DNA of 64,000 nucleotides, taken from positions 62,501-126,500 of the forward strand of contig NZ_SRSF01000001.1 in the NCBI RefSeq assembly GCF_004803465.1, in the 5' to 3' direction. Of the stretch, positions 8,762 to 16,589 are shown piece after piece. Within the stretch, counting starts at the first letter, position 1, and the number at the start of each line of letters is the position of its first letter. The stretch is from Neolewinella litorea. Lineage in GTDB: Bacteria; Bacteroidota; Bacteroidia; Chitinophagales; Saprospiraceae. The notes under the pieces were generated by a model, which searched no databases, had not been told where the DNA came from, and saw only the letters and a list, made by a program, of their open reading frames with translations. The position numbers were made by a program, and so were the translations under genes.

Positions 8762-9736
8762 ATGAAGAATCGCCACCAAATTCTGAAAGGCCTCCACCTC
8801 GATATTCCGGTGGTGGTTTCCCCCATGTTCATCGTCTCCCAGCAGCGACTGGTGCTGGAAAGCTGCAAAAATGGTGTCCTGGGCACCTTTCCCGCCCTCA
8901 ACAACCGCACCACGTCCGGTTTCGAGGAATGGGTGGTCGAGATCAAGGAGGAACTGGCCGCGGAAGCCGACCGCCGGGGCAGTCCGCTTCCACCCTTCGG
9001 CGTCAACCTCATCGTACATAAGACGAACCCGAGGGTCCAGGCCGATCTGGAAGTCATCGTGCGCCAGCAGGTTCCCGTAGTGATTACCAGCCTGGGCGCC
9101 GTGAAGGAAGTGGTGGACGCGGTACACAGTAATGGCGGACTGGTTTTTCACGACGTCACCAATACCTACCACGCGCAGAAGGCCATTGACGCGGGGGTCG
9201 ACGGACTCATCCTCGTCTGCGCGGGCGCCGGCGGGCACGCCGGTACCCTGAATCCCATTCCCTTCGTAGCCGAGATCCGGCGTATGTTCGACGGCATCAT
9301 CCTGGTAGCCGGGGCCCTGAGCACCGGACGCGACGTAGCCACGGCACTGCAGATGGGGGCGGATCTGGCCTATATGGGGACGCGCTTCATCAGCACCCGC
9401 GAGGCGGTAGCGGACGAAGCCTATAAGGACATGATCGTGCGGGCCGGCACGCGCGACATCGTCTACACGGCATCCGTTTCGGGCATCCCGGCCAACTGGA
9501 TTGCGGCCAGCCTGGAAGCCGCCGGCATCACCCGCGAGATGTGGGACCAGAAGGCCAAGGCCGACTTCGGATCCGAGACGGAAGCCAAGGCCTGGAAAAA
9601 CCTCTGGAGCGCCGGTCAAGGCGTAGCTACGATCGCAGACACCATTCCCGCCGCCGAACTGATCGAACGGCTGAAGCGCGAAATGCACGAAGCGATAGCC
9701 GAACAGGCGCAACTGCTCAATAAATTTTCCGTCTGA
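8762..9736 (+). CDS. Nitronate monooxygenase-like FMN enzyme
   Basis: 324 residues, a TIM-barrel flavoprotein of the 2-nitropropane dioxygenase/nitronate monooxygenase family. Visible family marks: the N-terminal substrate/FMN segment PVVVSPMFIVS, ITSLGAVKEVVDAVHSNGGLVFHDV, the phosphate-binding stretch AGAGGHAGTLNPIPFV, LVAGALSTGRDVATALQMGADLAYMGTRF, and a late NWI segment. These enzymes oxidise nitronates or serve as NAD(P)H:flavin oxidoreductases. Substrate cannot be read from sequence. Start placed at MKNRHQILKGLHL; the longer frame upstream covers the intergenic repeat and is discounted. Confidence 0.85.
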   Translation: MKNRHQILKGLHLDIPVVVSPMFIVSQQRLVLESCKNGVLGTFPALNNRTTSGFEEWVVEIKEELAAEADRRGSPLPPFGVNLIVHKTNPRVQADLEVIVRQQVPVVITSLGAVKEVVDAVHSNGGLVFHDVTNTYHAQKAIDAGVDGLILVCAGAGGHAGTLNPIPFVAEIRRMFDGIILVAGALSTGRDVATALQMGADLAYMGTRFISTREAVADEAYKDMIVRAGTRDIVYTASVSGIPANWIAASLEAAGITREMWDQKAKADFGSETEAKAWKNLWSAGQGVATIADTIPAAELIERLKREMHEAIAEQAQLLNKFSV

Positions 9737-9850
9737 ACACCAACTATACCGCTCCACTTTGCGGACCCGTGCCCACGCGCACGGCACGACCGGATCGCTC
9801 CGGCACCTGCGTGCAGCGCCCATAATCCGGACGGACTATCTTACCCATGT

Positions 9851-10615
9851 ATGGAATACCGAGTAACCGACGGCGTGGCCCGACTGACCTTCAACCGCCC
9901 GGAGCGGGCGAATGCCCTGGACGAGGACGCATGGCAGGCCATGAAGGACGCCTTTGAACGGGCCAGTGCGGACAATGAGGTACGGGTGGTGGTGCTGGAG
10001 GGCACCGGAAAGCACTTTTGCGCGGGCATGGACCTGAGCGTACTGCAGAATCTGCAGACGAAATTTACCGGACCGCGGGAAAGGGTGCGGGAGGGGGTAC
10101 TCGCCTTCATTACCGACTTGCAGGCGTGCATCACGGCCATCGAGCGGTGCGACAAACCGGTCATCGCCGCCGTACACGGAGCCTGCGTGGGGGCGGGGGT
10201 AGACATCATCACCGCCTGCGATATACGCTACTGCCTTAAGGACGCATCATTTTCGATCAAGGAGATCGACCTCGGCATCGTGGCCGACCTTGGAACCTTG
10301 CAACGGATGCCTGCTTTGGTCAACCCCGGCGTTGTGGCCGAGCTGGCGTTTACCGGTCGCACCTTTGACGGAAAGGAGGCCGCCCGGATCGGGCTCGTAA
10401 ACGAGGCGCTCGCCAATGCCGGTCAGCTGCAATACAGGGTAGGTACCGTGGCCGATGCTATTGCCGCCAAACCACCCCGGATCGTGGCCGGCATCAAACG
10501 CACCCTGCTGCAGCAACGCGGCCGCCGGGTCTCGGAAGGTTTGTCCTACGTGGCCAGCCTGAGTGCCGGACTGATCGCAGGAATGCCCTTTGGCAGCGAC
10601 GGGGAGTCATCCTAG
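9851..10615 (+). CDS. Crotonase-fold enoyl-CoA hydratase/isomerase, dienoyl-CoA isomerase-like
   Basis: 254 residues. Both oxyanion-hole segments are visible: HFCAGMDLSVL, and AAVHGACVGAGVDIITACDIRY. The acid motif IKEIDLGIVADLGTLQRMP closely matches delta3,5-delta2,4-dienoyl-CoA isomerases (ECH1), where an Asp in this segment shuttles the proton, rather than the ordinary hydratase Glu pattern. It would act in beta-oxidation of unsaturated acyl-CoAs in the cytosol. Assignment to isomerase rather than hydratase is inference from that motif. It stands alone between two unrelated genes, with no acyl-CoA dehydrogenase or thiolase nearby. Confidence 0.8.
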   Translation: MEYRVTDGVARLTFNRPERANALDEDAWQAMKDAFERASADNEVRVVVLEGTGKHFCAGMDLSVLQNLQTKFTGPRERVREGVLAFITDLQACITAIERCDKPVIAAVHGACVGAGVDIITACDIRYCLKDASFSIKEIDLGIVADLGTLQRMPALVNPGVVAELAFTGRTFDGKEAARIGLVNEALANAGQLQYRVGTVADAIAAKPPRIVAGIKRTLLQQRGRRVSEGLSYVASLSAGLIAGMPFGSDGESS

Positions 10616-10750
10616 ACGGCAAAAAAACGCACCCAGCAAACTACCTGACCGGCAACTGGGAAGGGCACGCTCTGGTGGGCGGAAGGTCACGGAAAGGTCT
10701 TCATTACCAACATTTTCACCCAGGTATGGAATAAAAACCCGCATTTATTT

Positions 10751-10800
10751 AAGAATTCTTGTTGAAAACTTGCGCGGCTGTTTGAAAATGTTTTAATTTG
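10751..10800 (+). promoter_or_regulatory. Promoter/possible operator of the S24 regulator
   Basis: AT-rich stretch unlike its surroundings. It holds a perfect 10-bp palindrome AAGAATTCTT (10751-10760), a TTG at 10770-10772 and TAATTTG at 10794-10800 (spacing 21), ending 25 bp before the ATG. An operator just upstream of -33 would suit autoregulation, but this is inference. Confidence 0.4.
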
Positions 10801-10825
10801 GGCTTAAATAAACTGATACTGAATT

Positions 10826-11557
10826 ATGATAACCGAAGATCGCCGCGAATTGAACGACCGGTTCCGGGAAGTCTTCCAGATTCTGGAGGACCGCGGAGAG
10901 ATCATCAAGAACGACCGTAATGGTCGGGGTCTGGGTGATTTTGCCAAGCGAATCCTGAACAACCGGTCCTACGGGCACATCATCCGGGCTTACCTTAATC
11001 CCGACGACAAACGCTGCATCAACTACGAGCAGGCCCGCCGCGTGTGCAGCGAGTACGGGGTCAACCAGGAGTACCTGCTGGAAGGCAACGGCACGCCCTT
11101 CGGCATGGACCTGCCCAAGGTGGCCGACATCAGCGGCGTGGAAGTAAAGCAAAACATCCTGTTCACCTCCGTAGAAGCCTTTGCGGGTGCCAGTGTTGAC
11201 GGCGACAGTTTCCTGCGGGAAGAGGCGCAGTTCTTCTCCCTGCCGGATCTCTTCGGTGACGGATTCGTGGCCTTCCCCATCAACGGCAACTCCATGGAGC
11301 CGGTCATCAACGACGGCGACGTCGTCATCTGCCGCCAGATCGCCGGCGTCCACGAGATCAAGGAAAACAAGATCTATGCCGTCCGCTCCAAGGGAAGCCT
11401 GTGGGTCAAGTACGTGCAGCCAATCAAGGACAGCAAGGGCCGAATCCACTCCCTCAAGCTCATCTCGGCCAACTACCTCGAGCACGACCCCTGGGTAGAA
11501 GACGTAGACAAGAATACCCGCCTTTATGAGGTGCAGAAGCGCATTAGCGACCTCTAG
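10826..11557 (+). CDS. LexA/CI-like transcriptional regulator (HTH + S24 peptidase domain)
   Basis: 243 residues. The N-terminal ~90 residues look like an XRE-type DNA-binding domain ending INYEQARRVCSEYGVNQEYLLEGNGTPFG. The C-terminal half is an S24 domain: Ser156 in NGNSMEPVINDGD and Lys195 in SLWVKYVQ form the catalytic dyad, and Ala120-Gly121 (AFAGAS) is a plausible self-cleavage site. The spacings (36 and 39 residues) are close to LexA and UmuD, so autoproteolysis under RecA control is plausible. It could be an SOS-type repressor or a phage-derived regulator now alone; no phage genes are adjacent. A terminator follows. Confidence 0.8.
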   Translation: MITEDRRELNDRFREVFQILEDRGEIIKNDRNGRGLGDFAKRILNNRSYGHIIRAYLNPDDKRCINYEQARRVCSEYGVNQEYLLEGNGTPFGMDLPKVADISGVEVKQNILFTSVEAFAGASVDGDSFLREEAQFFSLPDLFGDGFVAFPINGNSMEPVINDGDVVICRQIAGVHEIKENKIYAVRSKGSLWVKYVQPIKDSKGRIHSLKLISANYLEHDPWVEDVDKNTRLYEVQKRISDL

Positions 11558-11586
11558 TCATCTTATTTCGGTAAACTATCACCCGC

Positions 11587-11623
11587 AAGCGGTGGTCCGG
11601 ACCCAGGGCCGGGCCACCGCTTT
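11587..11623 (+). terminator. Rho-independent terminator of the S24 gene
   Basis: AAGCGGTGG / CCACCGCTT stem with additional GC pairs inside, followed by TTTGTCGTTT, about 30 bp after the stop. Confidence 0.75.
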
Positions 11624-11729
11624 GTCGTTTCAGGGCCACCCGCTGCTTGAGGTTTTCGTCACTGCCTTTGACTGTTCGTGCCCGAAGTCGTGTAGACCAG
11701 AGATAGCTTTGTTGATGGTGCACTGGCCT

Positions 11730-12470
11730 CTTCCGCGCCGCGGAAGCATCGGTCTCTCCACGCGCCGCGGTAGCTCCTGACCCTCCACGCGCCGCGTGGA
11801 GTAAGGGTTAGGGCAGGTGACGCAGTTGCCCACGCGGCGCGTGGGCGGTCCGGCTGGTACCACGCGGCCTGATGCTCTCCCTTCTTCAATCGTAAGGGAC
11901 ATGACGTGAGGTCCACTCACCTTAAAATTGACGGAACCCTCCACTCACCGCGGTAGCTCCGGACCCTCCACGCGCCGCGTGGAGTAAGGGTAGGGTAGGG
12001 CAGGTGACGCAGTTGCCTACGCAGCGCGTGGGCGGTCCGGCGGGTACCACGCGGCCTGATGCTTTCTCTTCTTCAATTGTAAGGGACATGACGTGACGTC
12101 CACTCACCTTATAATTGCCGGTCCCTCAACTCACCGCGGAAGCCTCGGACCCTCCACGCGCCGCGTGGAGAAAGAGTCACACCAGGCAGGTGACGCAGTG
12201 GCCCATGCGGCGCGTGGGTGCTCCGGCTGGAACCACGCGGCCTGAGGCTCTCTCTTCTTCAATCGTAAGGGACATGACGTGACGTCCGCTCACCGTAAAA
12301 GTGCCGGTCCCTCAACTCACCGCAGAAGCCTCGGACCCTCCACGCGCCGCGTGGAGAAAGAGTCTCACCAGGCAGGTAGCGCAGCGGCCCGCGCGGCGCG
12401 TGGGTGCTCCGGCGGGTACCGCGCGGCGTGATGTTTTCACCTCTTCAAGTGTAGCGGAGATGCCTCGGCC
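11730..12470. repeat. Tandem array of four ~186-bp palindrome-bearing units (BIME-like)
   Basis: Four units lie between the convergent 3' ends of the S24 regulator and the GH3 gene. Palindrome A, CTCCACGCGCCGCGTGGAG, is perfect and identical in all four (11783-11801, 11966-11984, 12152-12170, 12338-12356). Palindrome B, CCCACGCGGCGCGTGGG in unit 1 (11829-11845), recurs with changes at 12016, 12202 and 12388. Each unit also carries CCACGCGGCC-like, TTCTTCAAT and GGGACATGACGTGA blocks; the last unit decays near 12460. A further 17-bp palindrome CTTCCGCGCCGCGGAAG opens the region at 11730. Unit 2 has a 4-bp expansion (GTAGGGTAGGG), which shifts the frame, so the short frames here are unlikely to be coding. 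Rest of 11624-12525: nothing else recognised. Confidence 0.9.
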
Positions 12471-12525
12471 ACTTATTGGCAAGCCAGGCTGGATAGAGCC
12501 GACTAAACACCGCAAAGCCTTCGCC

Positions 12526-14913
12526 TTAGCGTGCCTGGCTCACCACGGTCAGGGTGACGCTCTTCAGGTCTCCATTCCGGCTGCTGTTGCCCAGCATCAG
12601 CTGAAAGGTGCCGGGTTCGACGGCGTATTCCATATCCGCGTTCAGGTAGTTAAGTTGGTCGAATCCGATCTCGAAGGTTACGGCCTGGGTTTCACCGGGG
12701 GAGAGACGAAGCTTCTGAAAGCCTTTCAATTCCTTTATCGGACGGGTAACCGAACTGAAGTTATCGCGAATGTAGAGTTGCACCACCTCTTTGGCGGTAA
12801 CCTTGCCGGTGTTGGTTACGTCCACGGTCACCGTCGTGTTACCGTCGGTCGGGATGAGGTCGGTACCCAGCCGGGGCGGACCGATCTCGAAGGTGGTATA
12901 ACTGAGTCCGTAGCCAAAGGGATAGAGGGCGTTCACGTCTTCGAGCAAGTACCCCCGGCGGGCGGTCGGCTTGTAGTTGTAGTAGGCGGGAATGTGTCCG
13001 GCGGAGCGCGGGATGCTGATGGGCAATTTGCCGCTCGGAGCCACTACTCCGTGGAGTACGTCGGCCACGCTGTGTCCGGTCTCCTGTCCCAGGTAGAAGC
13101 ACTGGAAAACGGCGGCCGATTTCTCCGCCAGGTTGCGAATATTGAGGGGGCGCCCACCAAATACCAGACCGACAATCGGTATCTCCAGCTCGGAAAGGGC
13201 GTCGATGAGTTCATTCTGGGTGCCCATCAATTCTAGCGATGGCCGGTCGCCGAGGTGCGATTCCGCCCAGGCCTCGCGGCTCGTGAGTTCATTGCCGCCG
13301 ACCGCCAGGACGATGACGTCGGCTTCGCGGGCCACACTGACCGCGTGCTCGATCCGGGCACGATCGTCGGAGAGGCTGACGGGCACTACCGGGTCCTTGT
13401 ACCAGCTGCCGGGCTCAGTGACCCGTGATCCCTCGGCGTACAAGATCTTCCCCCCGTGTTTGGCGGCGTAGGCTTCCAGTCCCTGGCGTACCGTAACGAA
13501 ATGATGGGGCTCTCCGGTGTAACCACCGTGGAGGACGCGGTCAGCGTTTGGTCCGATCAGCGCGATGGTCAGACCGTCCTCCAGTGGCAGCAGGCCGTCG
13601 TTTTCCAGCAGGATCATGGCTTCCGTCCCCGCCTGCCGCACGAGCGTGTCGTCGTCCGGGGTGTTGGCGAGGGCGCCTTCCGGATCGGTGTACGGGTTTT
13701 CAAACAGGCCGCGCTCAAATTTCTGGCGGAGAATGCGCCCTACGGCGGTATCGAGGATCTCTTCGTTGAGTTCGCCGGAATTCACGGCGGCCACCAGATA
13801 GGGAAAGGCTTTGGCGTCGGGCAGTTCGATGTCAATACCGGCCCGAATGGCGCCGATGGCGGCGGCTTCCAGGTCATCGGCTACGGCGTGTCGGGTGGAC
13901 AGCTCCTCAATTCCGTAGTAGTCGGATACCACCGCGCCCCGGTAACCCCACTCACCGCGGAGGAGGTCGTTCAACATCCAGCCATTGGCGTGGCTGGGCA
14001 CCCCGTTCACTTCGTTATAACTGGCCATGATGTTGCGGACGTTGCCGTGGCGGACGATGTGCCGGAAAGGATACAGGAACACCTCGCGGAGCGTCCGCTC
14101 GCTGATGTTGGCCGGGGCGATGTTGTTCCCACCTTCCGGTTCGCCGTGGCCGGCCATGTGCTTCAGTGTGGCGTAGACTTCCCCCGGATCCCAGCGGTCG
14201 TTGTCTCCCTGAAAGCCGAGTACGGCCTGCAGGCCGATCTCACCGGCCAGGAAGGGGTCTTCCCCGAGCGTTTCTTCCACGCGTCCCCAGCGCGGGTCGC
14301 GGGCGATGTCGACCACCGGAGTCAGTACGACGTGTACGCCCCTACTGGCGGCCTGCCGCGCGGCGGTAGCGTAAAGACGACGGGTGAGGCCGCGGTTGAA
14401 AGTAGCCGCTACGGCGATGGGTTGGCCCCAGCTTGTCGCATCCTTGGCGGCCAGTCCGTGCAGACTCTCTTCGTGCATCAACGCGGGAATCCCCAAACGG
14501 GTCTCCTCCTTGAGGTAGCGCTGAATAGCATTGACATAAGCCACGTGCTGGGCCGGCGTGCGCCCGGGTTCGCCGTTACCGCTGGCTTCGCTGGGGCGGG
14601 CCACGTGACCGATGCCGTGCGGGATAATCTGCCGGGCTTTCACCGGGTCGAAGGAGTAATCCTCCGACTCCATCTGGTGCTTGTCGGACCAAACCGACAG
14701 CAGCTGGGCAACCTTCTCTTCGGTGGTCATACGCCCGATGAGGTCCGCGATGCGATCGTTTGTGGGTTGACTGACGTCCTTGTAAATGGCGGTTTCGGTG
14801 TTGGACCGGGGGACGGCCTCCGCGGCGGTCGTCGGAGCCGACGAGCCGTCTTTGGGCCGATCGCAACCGGCAAGAACCAGAACGATCAGAAGCAGGGCAA
14901 GGCGGGAGAGCAT
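12526..14913 (-). CDS. Glycoside hydrolase family 3 beta-glucosidase-type lipoprotein
   Basis: About 795 residues. The signal peptide ends in lipobox LAGC (Cys at residue 17), so it is a lipid-anchored envelope protein. The GH3 N-terminal barrel contains KHMAGHGEPEGG and the nucleophile Asp331 in VVSDYYG. The (alpha/beta)6 sandwich follows (LIGPNADRVLHGGYTG, VLAVGGNE). A FnIII-like domain closes the protein (FGYGLSYTTFEI ... VTVDVTNTGKVTAKEVVQLYIRD). The order and length match BglX-type periplasmic beta-glucosidases/xylosidases; exact sugar unknown. Start chosen at the Met that opens the signal peptide. It is not next to the SusC/SusD pair 9 kb away. Confidence 0.9.
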   Translation of the reverse strand: MLSRLALLLIVLVLAGCDRPKDGSSAPTTAAEAVPRSNTETAIYKDVSQPTNDRIADLIGRMTTEEKVAQLLSVWSDKHQMESEDYSFDPVKARQIIPHGIGHVARPSEASGNGEPGRTPAQHVAYVNAIQRYLKEETRLGIPALMHEESLHGLAAKDATSWGQPIAVAATFNRGLTRRLYATAARQAASRGVHVVLTPVVDIARDPRWGRVEETLGEDPFLAGEIGLQAVLGFQGDNDRWDPGEVYATLKHMAGHGEPEGGNNIAPANISERTLREVFLYPFRHIVRHGNVRNIMASYNEVNGVPSHANGWMLNDLLRGEWGYRGAVVSDYYGIEELSTRHAVADDLEAAAIGAIRAGIDIELPDAKAFPYLVAAVNSGELNEEILDTAVGRILRQKFERGLFENPYTDPEGALANTPDDDTLVRQAGTEAMILLENDGLLPLEDGLTIALIGPNADRVLHGGYTGEPHHFVTVRQGLEAYAAKHGGKILYAEGSRVTEPGSWYKDPVVPVSLSDDRARIEHAVSVAREADVIVLAVGGNELTSREAWAESHLGDRPSLELMGTQNELIDALSELEIPIVGLVFGGRPLNIRNLAEKSAAVFQCFYLGQETGHSVADVLHGVVAPSGKLPISIPRSAGHIPAYYNYKPTARRGYLLEDVNALYPFGYGLSYTTFEIGPPRLGTDLIPTDGNTTVTVDVTNTGKVTAKEVVQLYIRDNFSSVTRPIKELKGFQKLRLSPGETQAVTFEIGFDQLNYLNADMEYAVEPGTFQLMLGNSSRNGDLKSVTLTVVSQAR

Positions 14914-14974
14914 GGTCAGCGTTTTCGGGCGATAGGTTAAGGTAACAACTTTACCCGTAGCATTTGCCGCGGCG

Positions 14975-15466
14975 CTATTTAAGCCCGTCCAGCAGATGAA
15001 ACAACTCCCCACCGTCGATCAGAGCGCCTTCCTCCATGCGCAGAAAAATGTCCTGGTCGCGGCCGATCGGGAGGTAGGCCCGCTCGGCGGAGTAGATCTT
15101 GGGCCGGGCACCATCAGCTCGTAACTGGCGGAAAATTTCCTCCGGCGCGACCTTGGTGTCTGTAAGGTCTACGCTCGTTTCGCCGCTGATCAGCAAGCCG
15201 CGCATTTCAATCTTGTCCGGTCCGGTGCGGTAGGTGCGCAGGTCGTGAGGCTTGCGCTGCACGAGGTATTCGACCCGTTCGATAACTCCGGCAAAGACGA
15301 TCTGACTGAATTGCAGGATCAACGCGTCGGACCGTTGCGGGTCTTCGTTCTTGATCTTTACCCAGCTGTCGGCGTCGATGCCGTTGACGCTCAGGAACTT
15401 TACGAACTGACCCCGTACCTCCTCGAGTTCATCGCGTCGCAGGCGGCGGAATTTTGTTTCCTTCAT
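14975..15466 (-). CDS. Conserved protein resembling DUF6495
   Basis: About 163 residues, starting MKETKFRRLRRDELEEVRGQF and continuing with KFLSVNGIDADSWVKIK. No signal peptide or membrane segment; mixed alpha/beta, charged. The opening pattern is one I associate with the uncharacterised Bacteroidota family DUF6495, usually near envelope or lipid genes; function unknown. A start five codons upstream is possible. It is 61 bp upstream of the GH3 gene on the same strand, so it may share its transcript. Confidence 0.6.
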   Translation of the reverse strand: MKETKFRRLRRDELEEVRGQFVKFLSVNGIDADSWVKIKNEDPQRSDALILQFSQIVFAGVIERVEYLVQRKPHDLRTYRTGPDKIEMRGLLISGETSVDLTDTKVAPEEIFRQLRADGARPKIYSAERAYLPIGRDQDIFLRMEEGALIDGGELFHLLDGLK

Positions 15467-15544
15467 AGGCAGCACAAACAAATGGTGCAGGCCGTAGTTT
15501 TGCCGTTAGCGGGCTAATTCTACCCTCAGCACACTTCTGATTCC

Positions 15545-16402
15545 ATGTTTGAAATCCCCGATTTTGGCAGCGGCGCCGTTTGGCTGTCCTTGCTCACCCT
15601 GACCTTCCTAGAGATCGTTCTCGGTATCGACAACATCATCTTCATTTCCATCGCTAGTGGCAAACTCAAATCCGAGGCCGATCGCAAGAAAGCGACCAAT
15701 ATTGGGCTCATCCTCGCTATGGCCCTGCGGATCGCCTTACTTTTCGGCGTATCCTGGCTGGTATCGATGGACGATCCGTGGTTCGAATTCGACTGGGGCT
15801 GGGCCAGCGGCGGGTTCAGCGGACAAAGTCTGATCCTCATCGCGGGGGGTATCTTCCTGCTCTATAAATCCACCTCGGAAATCCACCACAAGTTGGAGGG
15901 AGACGAACACGTCGAAGGAGATCCCGGAGCCCCCAAGGCCGGGGCGAGTTTGCGCTCGGTGATCATTCAGATTACCATCATCAACATTGTCTTCAGTTTC
16001 GACTCCATCCTTACGGCGGTCGGGATGACCAACGGACTCGTCGGGGCACTGCTGATTATGGTGATTGCCGTGGTGGTGTCGGTAGGGGTCATGATGCTCT
16101 TCGCCGTTCCGGTCGGCAACTTTGTCAACCGCAATCCCACCGTTCAGATGCTGGGGCTGGCCTTCCTCATCCTCATCGGTTTCATGCTCATCGTGGAGGG
16201 CGCTCACCTGGCCGACCTGGTAATCTTCGAAAACCACATCGGCACCGTTCCAAAGGGCTATCTCTACTTCGCCATCGCCTTCTCACTGCTGGTCGAGTTC
16301 CTGAATATGCGTATCCGGCCCAAGTCTGCCGGCAAGCAGGTCAAGCTCAACACCTACGCTCAGGAGGCCGCGCGGGATCCGGAGTATACCCGCATGCAAT
16401 AG
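15545..16402 (+). CDS. TerC-family integral membrane protein
   Basis: 285 residues with about eight hydrophobic helices. The TerC signature is clear: FLEIVLGIDNIIFIS (acidic Glu and Asp inside helices) early on, and its repeat FSFDSILTAVGMT in the second half, giving the two-fold pseudo-repeat of the family. TerC/Alx proteins are linked to tellurite resistance and to manganese export or loading of exported metalloenzymes. The conserved in-membrane Asp/Glu residues are expected to bind metal. A cytosolic loop with acidic and Gly residues separates the halves. Convergent with the DEAD-family helicase. Confidence 0.9.
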   Translation: MFEIPDFGSGAVWLSLLTLTFLEIVLGIDNIIFISIASGKLKSEADRKKATNIGLILAMALRIALLFGVSWLVSMDDPWFEFDWGWASGGFSGQSLILIAGGIFLLYKSTSEIHHKLEGDEHVEGDPGAPKAGASLRSVIIQITIINIVFSFDSILTAVGMTNGLVGALLIMVIAVVVSVGVMMLFAVPVGNFVNRNPTVQMLGLAFLILIGFMLIVEGAHLADLVIFENHIGTVPKGYLYFAIAFSLLVEFLNMRIRPKSAGKQVKLNTYAQEAARDPEYTRMQ

Positions 16403-16452
16403 GTTGCTTTTTATCCCGACTCCGGAACTTAAGGCTTCCTAGCTCTTCATCC

Positions 16453-16472
16453 GGGCGGCGGCGCGCGGGTGC
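16453..16472. repeat. Dispersed GC-rich intergenic motif, copy 3
   Basis: GGGCGGCGGCGCGCGGGTGC, between convergent terC and helicase genes. This is the one copy that is not upstream of a start codon. Confidence 0.55.
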
Positions 16473-16527
16473 AGGGCGGCACCGGCAGAAGCGGTACCGA
16501 TGGTACCATGAATCCAACCTCCTCCAC

Positions 16528-16571
16528 AAAGAGAACGGCCGATCGCAGTCTTGCGATCGGCCGTTCTCTTT
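16528..16571. terminator. Bidirectional terminator with perfect 20-bp stem
   Basis: AAAGAGAACGGCCGATCGCA, loop GTCT, then the exact complement ending TTCTCTTT. The A-run and T-run at the two ends make it usable from either strand, as expected between convergent genes. Confidence 0.9.
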
Positions 16572-16589
16572 ACTATCGGGAAACGTACG

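Noticed and set aside
3-9736. Defence island
   Set aside because: The Dna2-like helicase suggested it, but neighbours are housekeeping or envelope genes and no nuclease, TIR, methylase or transposase is nearby.
11730-12470. CRISPR array
   Set aside because: Only four units of ~186 bp without unique spacers of regular length, and no cas genes; the Dna2-like nuclease at 5201 is not part of a cas operon.
11630-12515. Short frames with a repeated ...SLTIEE...VVPAGPPTR... peptide in the tandem array
   Set aside because: The repeated peptide is a by-product of the DNA repeat. A 4-bp expansion in unit 2 changes frame, no start or ribosome-binding site is conserved, and selection appears to be on palindromes.
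13456-14940. 494-codon plus-strand open frame
   Set aside because: Antisense to the GH3 gene, whose catalytic motifs are intact; no motif in the antisense product.
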